A stretch of DNA of 64,000 nucleotides from Diphasiastrum complanatum (Eukaryota > Streptophyta > Lycopodiopsida > Lycopodiales > Lycopodiaceae): NCBI GenBank assembly GCA_029204225.1, contig CM055097.1, positions 6,901,676 to 6,965,675 on the forward strand, in the 5' to 3' direction. Positions 62,055-64,000 of this stretch are shown in pieces. Positions within the stretch are counted from its first letter, which is position 1. The number at the start of each line of letters is the position of its first letter. The translations under genes and the position numbers were made by a program. Under the pieces are notes generated by a model, which had not been told where the DNA came from, did no database searches, and saw only the letters and a program-made list of their open reading frames with translations.

Positions 62055-64000
62055 GTATGTTTCTCATTTCAGCAAGACTTGCTGCAAAAAGTGGCTTTTT
62101 CTTCTTCTGAATTGTGGCATAACAGCTAATGCAAGTAAGTTTATGTTTCTATGCGAAGGTAGCTTTTGCTCTTTCTATTTCTGGCACAATAGCTGCAAAG
62201 TTAGGCTCTATGTTAAATAGTGGAAAGTCCCTTCTCGACCGCTTTCCCAAATGTGACCTACTAAGGACCCAGATATCGCCCTTGGGCCAGCGTTTTCAAA
62301 TCTAGGAAAGTCTGTGGGGTAGGGAGTTCCTATGGTGTAAAAAGAATCTGGACTCCCTCATTCACCATAGTAACTAGGTTCTTACTGCAGAAACAGTTTG
62401 GACCCCAACCTGGAAAACTGCCCCTGCCCTCGGGCCCTGATTCTTAAATCCAGAATAGTGCTGAGGACAGGGATATTCCAGTCTTGAAAAGCGTCCATAC
62501 TCTCTCCCCGATTTACCACAGGAAGCCCGAATTCTCAAATCTGAGAGAGGCCCGAGGGCAAGGCAATGCACACGTGTGTATTGCCTTGCTGCCATTGACC
62601 TCGATTTTCTTCTCTATAATGTTTTTGAGAATAGCAAGGTAAATTTCCAACCAAGGGTTCTTTTATACTTGAATCCAGAAACTCATCTTCATCTGGTGTA
62701 ATCAACTATAAGCGGAGTTCCTTGGCTATTTCCTATGGATGGGTAGGAGTTGGAGTATGTGCATCTGCATAGCACCATGGTCTTTTGCAGAGCAACGTGA
62801 CAATAAATTTTTACTAGTTATGATTCGTTGGTGTAAGTGCTGATGTGATGTTTGACTTGCTTTATCCTTGGAAGCATTAGAAGGCAGGTACAATCAGGAC
62901 TTAGAATTGGGAATCAAATGCAAGAATTTTCCTTGCCTGCTGGCTCAAAACTGGCAATTATTGGATTTGATGCTAGATCCGTGCCCTCCATCTTCATCAA
63001 ATATTGATTGTTTACAACTTCGATCTTCAAGAAAAGAATAATATTGAAAACCTCTGCATTGCTAATCTAGTGCAGAAATGAGGTGTCATCAATATTTTTC
63101 ATGTAGAATACCATAGTTGCATCGAACCGCGATTCGAACCGCCTATCGCGGTTCGAACCTTCGAACCGGAAACCGGTTCAAACCGATTCGAACCGTTTTT
63201 TGGCCTTTTTAAAATAAAAAATAAAGAACAAAAAGAAAACGGTTCGAACCATTTTGCGATTTGAACCTAGCTAGCCGGTTCGAATCGGGACGAATCGGCC
63301 GATTCGAATCGGCATGTAAGCTTGTAGAATATGTGATGAGATTTCTGCTTATTGAGTTATTTTGGGCTTGATAAAAAATACTAGGAAATATTTTTTTTTT
63401 GGCAATAAAAAATGTCGTGCAGAAGTGGGTTGACAGCTGCTCCTATATACAGTTTACTAGGCAGAGTTGATTTAGGCTCTCTTCCCTCTGGTTCTCTTCA
63501 CACACAACAGAACCAGTTCCCTCCAATCCGACTTACTTTATTTCGTGTGCAGTCTGTCTCTATGTGCAAGGCAGAATCCGGACAGCTTACTCGCACTTTC
63601 TCTATCTCAGTGTTCTAGGAATGCTTAGAACAAGGTCTCAAGCACACCGCAATGGAGATTTTATTTCCAAAATATTGCAGCCATATGAAATAGATGGTTG
63701 CATGTAGTTGGAGATAGCATGCTCCATGTTAGAGTTTGCTGACGGCCTCAACTGATGATTCTTTGACAACAAGCTGTTTACATGACAGGAAGGGTTGATC
63801 TATGAACATAATTAGGTCTTTTATAAAAAAAGCCGAAGGGACTCGTGTGATAGAGTAAAGATACCAAGCAGGTTTTCATGTTAGGGCAAGATGTTCTTGC
63901 TTAGTTTTGCACACCTCCTTAATTTTAGGCCCCAAGATCTATTTGTAGTGTTCAAGGGTTAGGGTTTGTGCTAGACCACTAGAGGCCCAATAGTAGCCAA
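62055..64000 (+). other. Intron/3' sequence of the small membrane protein gene (open at window end)
   Basis: No continuing exon with a fitting C-terminus was recognised in the 1.95 kb left. Contains an imperfect inverted repeat of TGCCCTCGGGCC (62.43 and 62.55 kb, the second as GGCCCGAGGGCAAGG) and a cluster of GGTTCGAA palindromes at 63.12-63.31 kb. Confidence 0.5.
63118..63312. repeat. Cluster of CGGTTCGAACCG-type palindromes
   Basis: About twelve copies of GGTTCGAA/GATTCGAA and TTCGAACC, some forming full palindromes (CCGGTTCAAACCGATTCGAA, CGCGGTTCGAAC), on both sides of an A-rich centre. Looks like a small foldback or satellite element. Confidence 0.7.

Noticed and set aside
63118-63312. 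tRNA genes suggested by GGTTCGAA B-box-like motifs
   Set aside because: No A box, acceptor stem or cloverleaf could be formed around any copy; the motif is simply repeated as a palindrome.

Overview
This window looks like plant nuclear DNA with a large, retrotransposon-rich genome. It holds parts of two host genes, both on the + strand, and most of the rest is decayed mobile DNA. The clearest host gene is the C-terminal half of an SWC4/DMAP1-type subunit of the SWR1/NuA4 chromatin complexes. Seven short exons lie between about 1.95 and 35.83 kb and are separated by introns of about 25.9 kb and 6.6 kb. The second is the first coding exon, at 61.87-62.05 kb, of a small one-membrane-segment protein resembling a plant mitochondrial complex I accessory subunit. 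The very long introns, dense (GA)n arrays and the type of 5.8S rRNA fragment at 51.5 kb fit a non-flowering vascular plant (gymnosperm or fern) better than a compact angiosperm. That placement is an inference only.

Layout. 0-1.5 kb: LINE ORF1 remnant ending in a (CT)n tail, seen as (GA)n on the + strand. 1.95-2.44 kb: two SWC4 exons. 2.44-28.31 kb: giant intron. It contains an old minus-strand LINE fragment split by a roughly 10.6-kb LTR retrotransposon (B, 5477-16058, TSD AATAC). B in turn holds two younger LTR elements: A (6083-8290, TSD GGTAG, no coding) and C (8744-14104, minus strand, gag only). After B come a nearly full-span but internally deleted LINE (16.4-22.0 kb, minus), a second LINE head to head with it (22.06-24.39 kb, plus) and further LINE pieces up to 26.4 kb. 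28.32-28.41 kb: the third SWC4 exon. 28.4-35.04 kb: the second long intron, with a (CT)n-tailed LINE end, an LTR/PBS remnant, a Copia fragment and a Gypsy gag fragment. 35.04-35.83 kb: last four SWC4 exons.

36.9-40.2 kb: degenerate Ty1/copia element (minus). 40.6-42.4 kb: another LTR-like element with an unrecognised ORF. 42.5-43.5 kb: compound (GA)n/(GT)n satellite. 43.9-49.6 kb: CACTA (En/Spm) DNA transposon with a tnp2-like gene (minus) and a divergent TnpA-like gene (plus), abutting a Copia integrase. 49.6-51.4 kb: 5' half of that Copia element. 51.45-51.66 kb: a 5.8S rRNA/ITS1 fragment beside (GA)n and poly-G. 51.7-54.6 kb: 3'-truncated Ty3/gypsy element (minus). 55.1-58.2 kb: about 3 kb of degenerate telomere-like heptamers. 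58.7-59.2 kb: Copia RNase H fragment (+). 60.3-60.6 kb: MITE-like inverted repeat. 61.3-62.05 kb: (TC)n-rich promoter/5'UTR and first coding exon of the second host gene, whose remaining exons lie beyond the window.

No operon, CRISPR, tRNA or organelle gene was recognised. The most interesting signals are a LINE family whose copies end in (CT)n instead of poly(A), the gene spread across nested transposons, the triple-nested LTR block with readable target-site duplications, the rRNA fragment in a transposon junction, and the long interstitial telomere-like tract.
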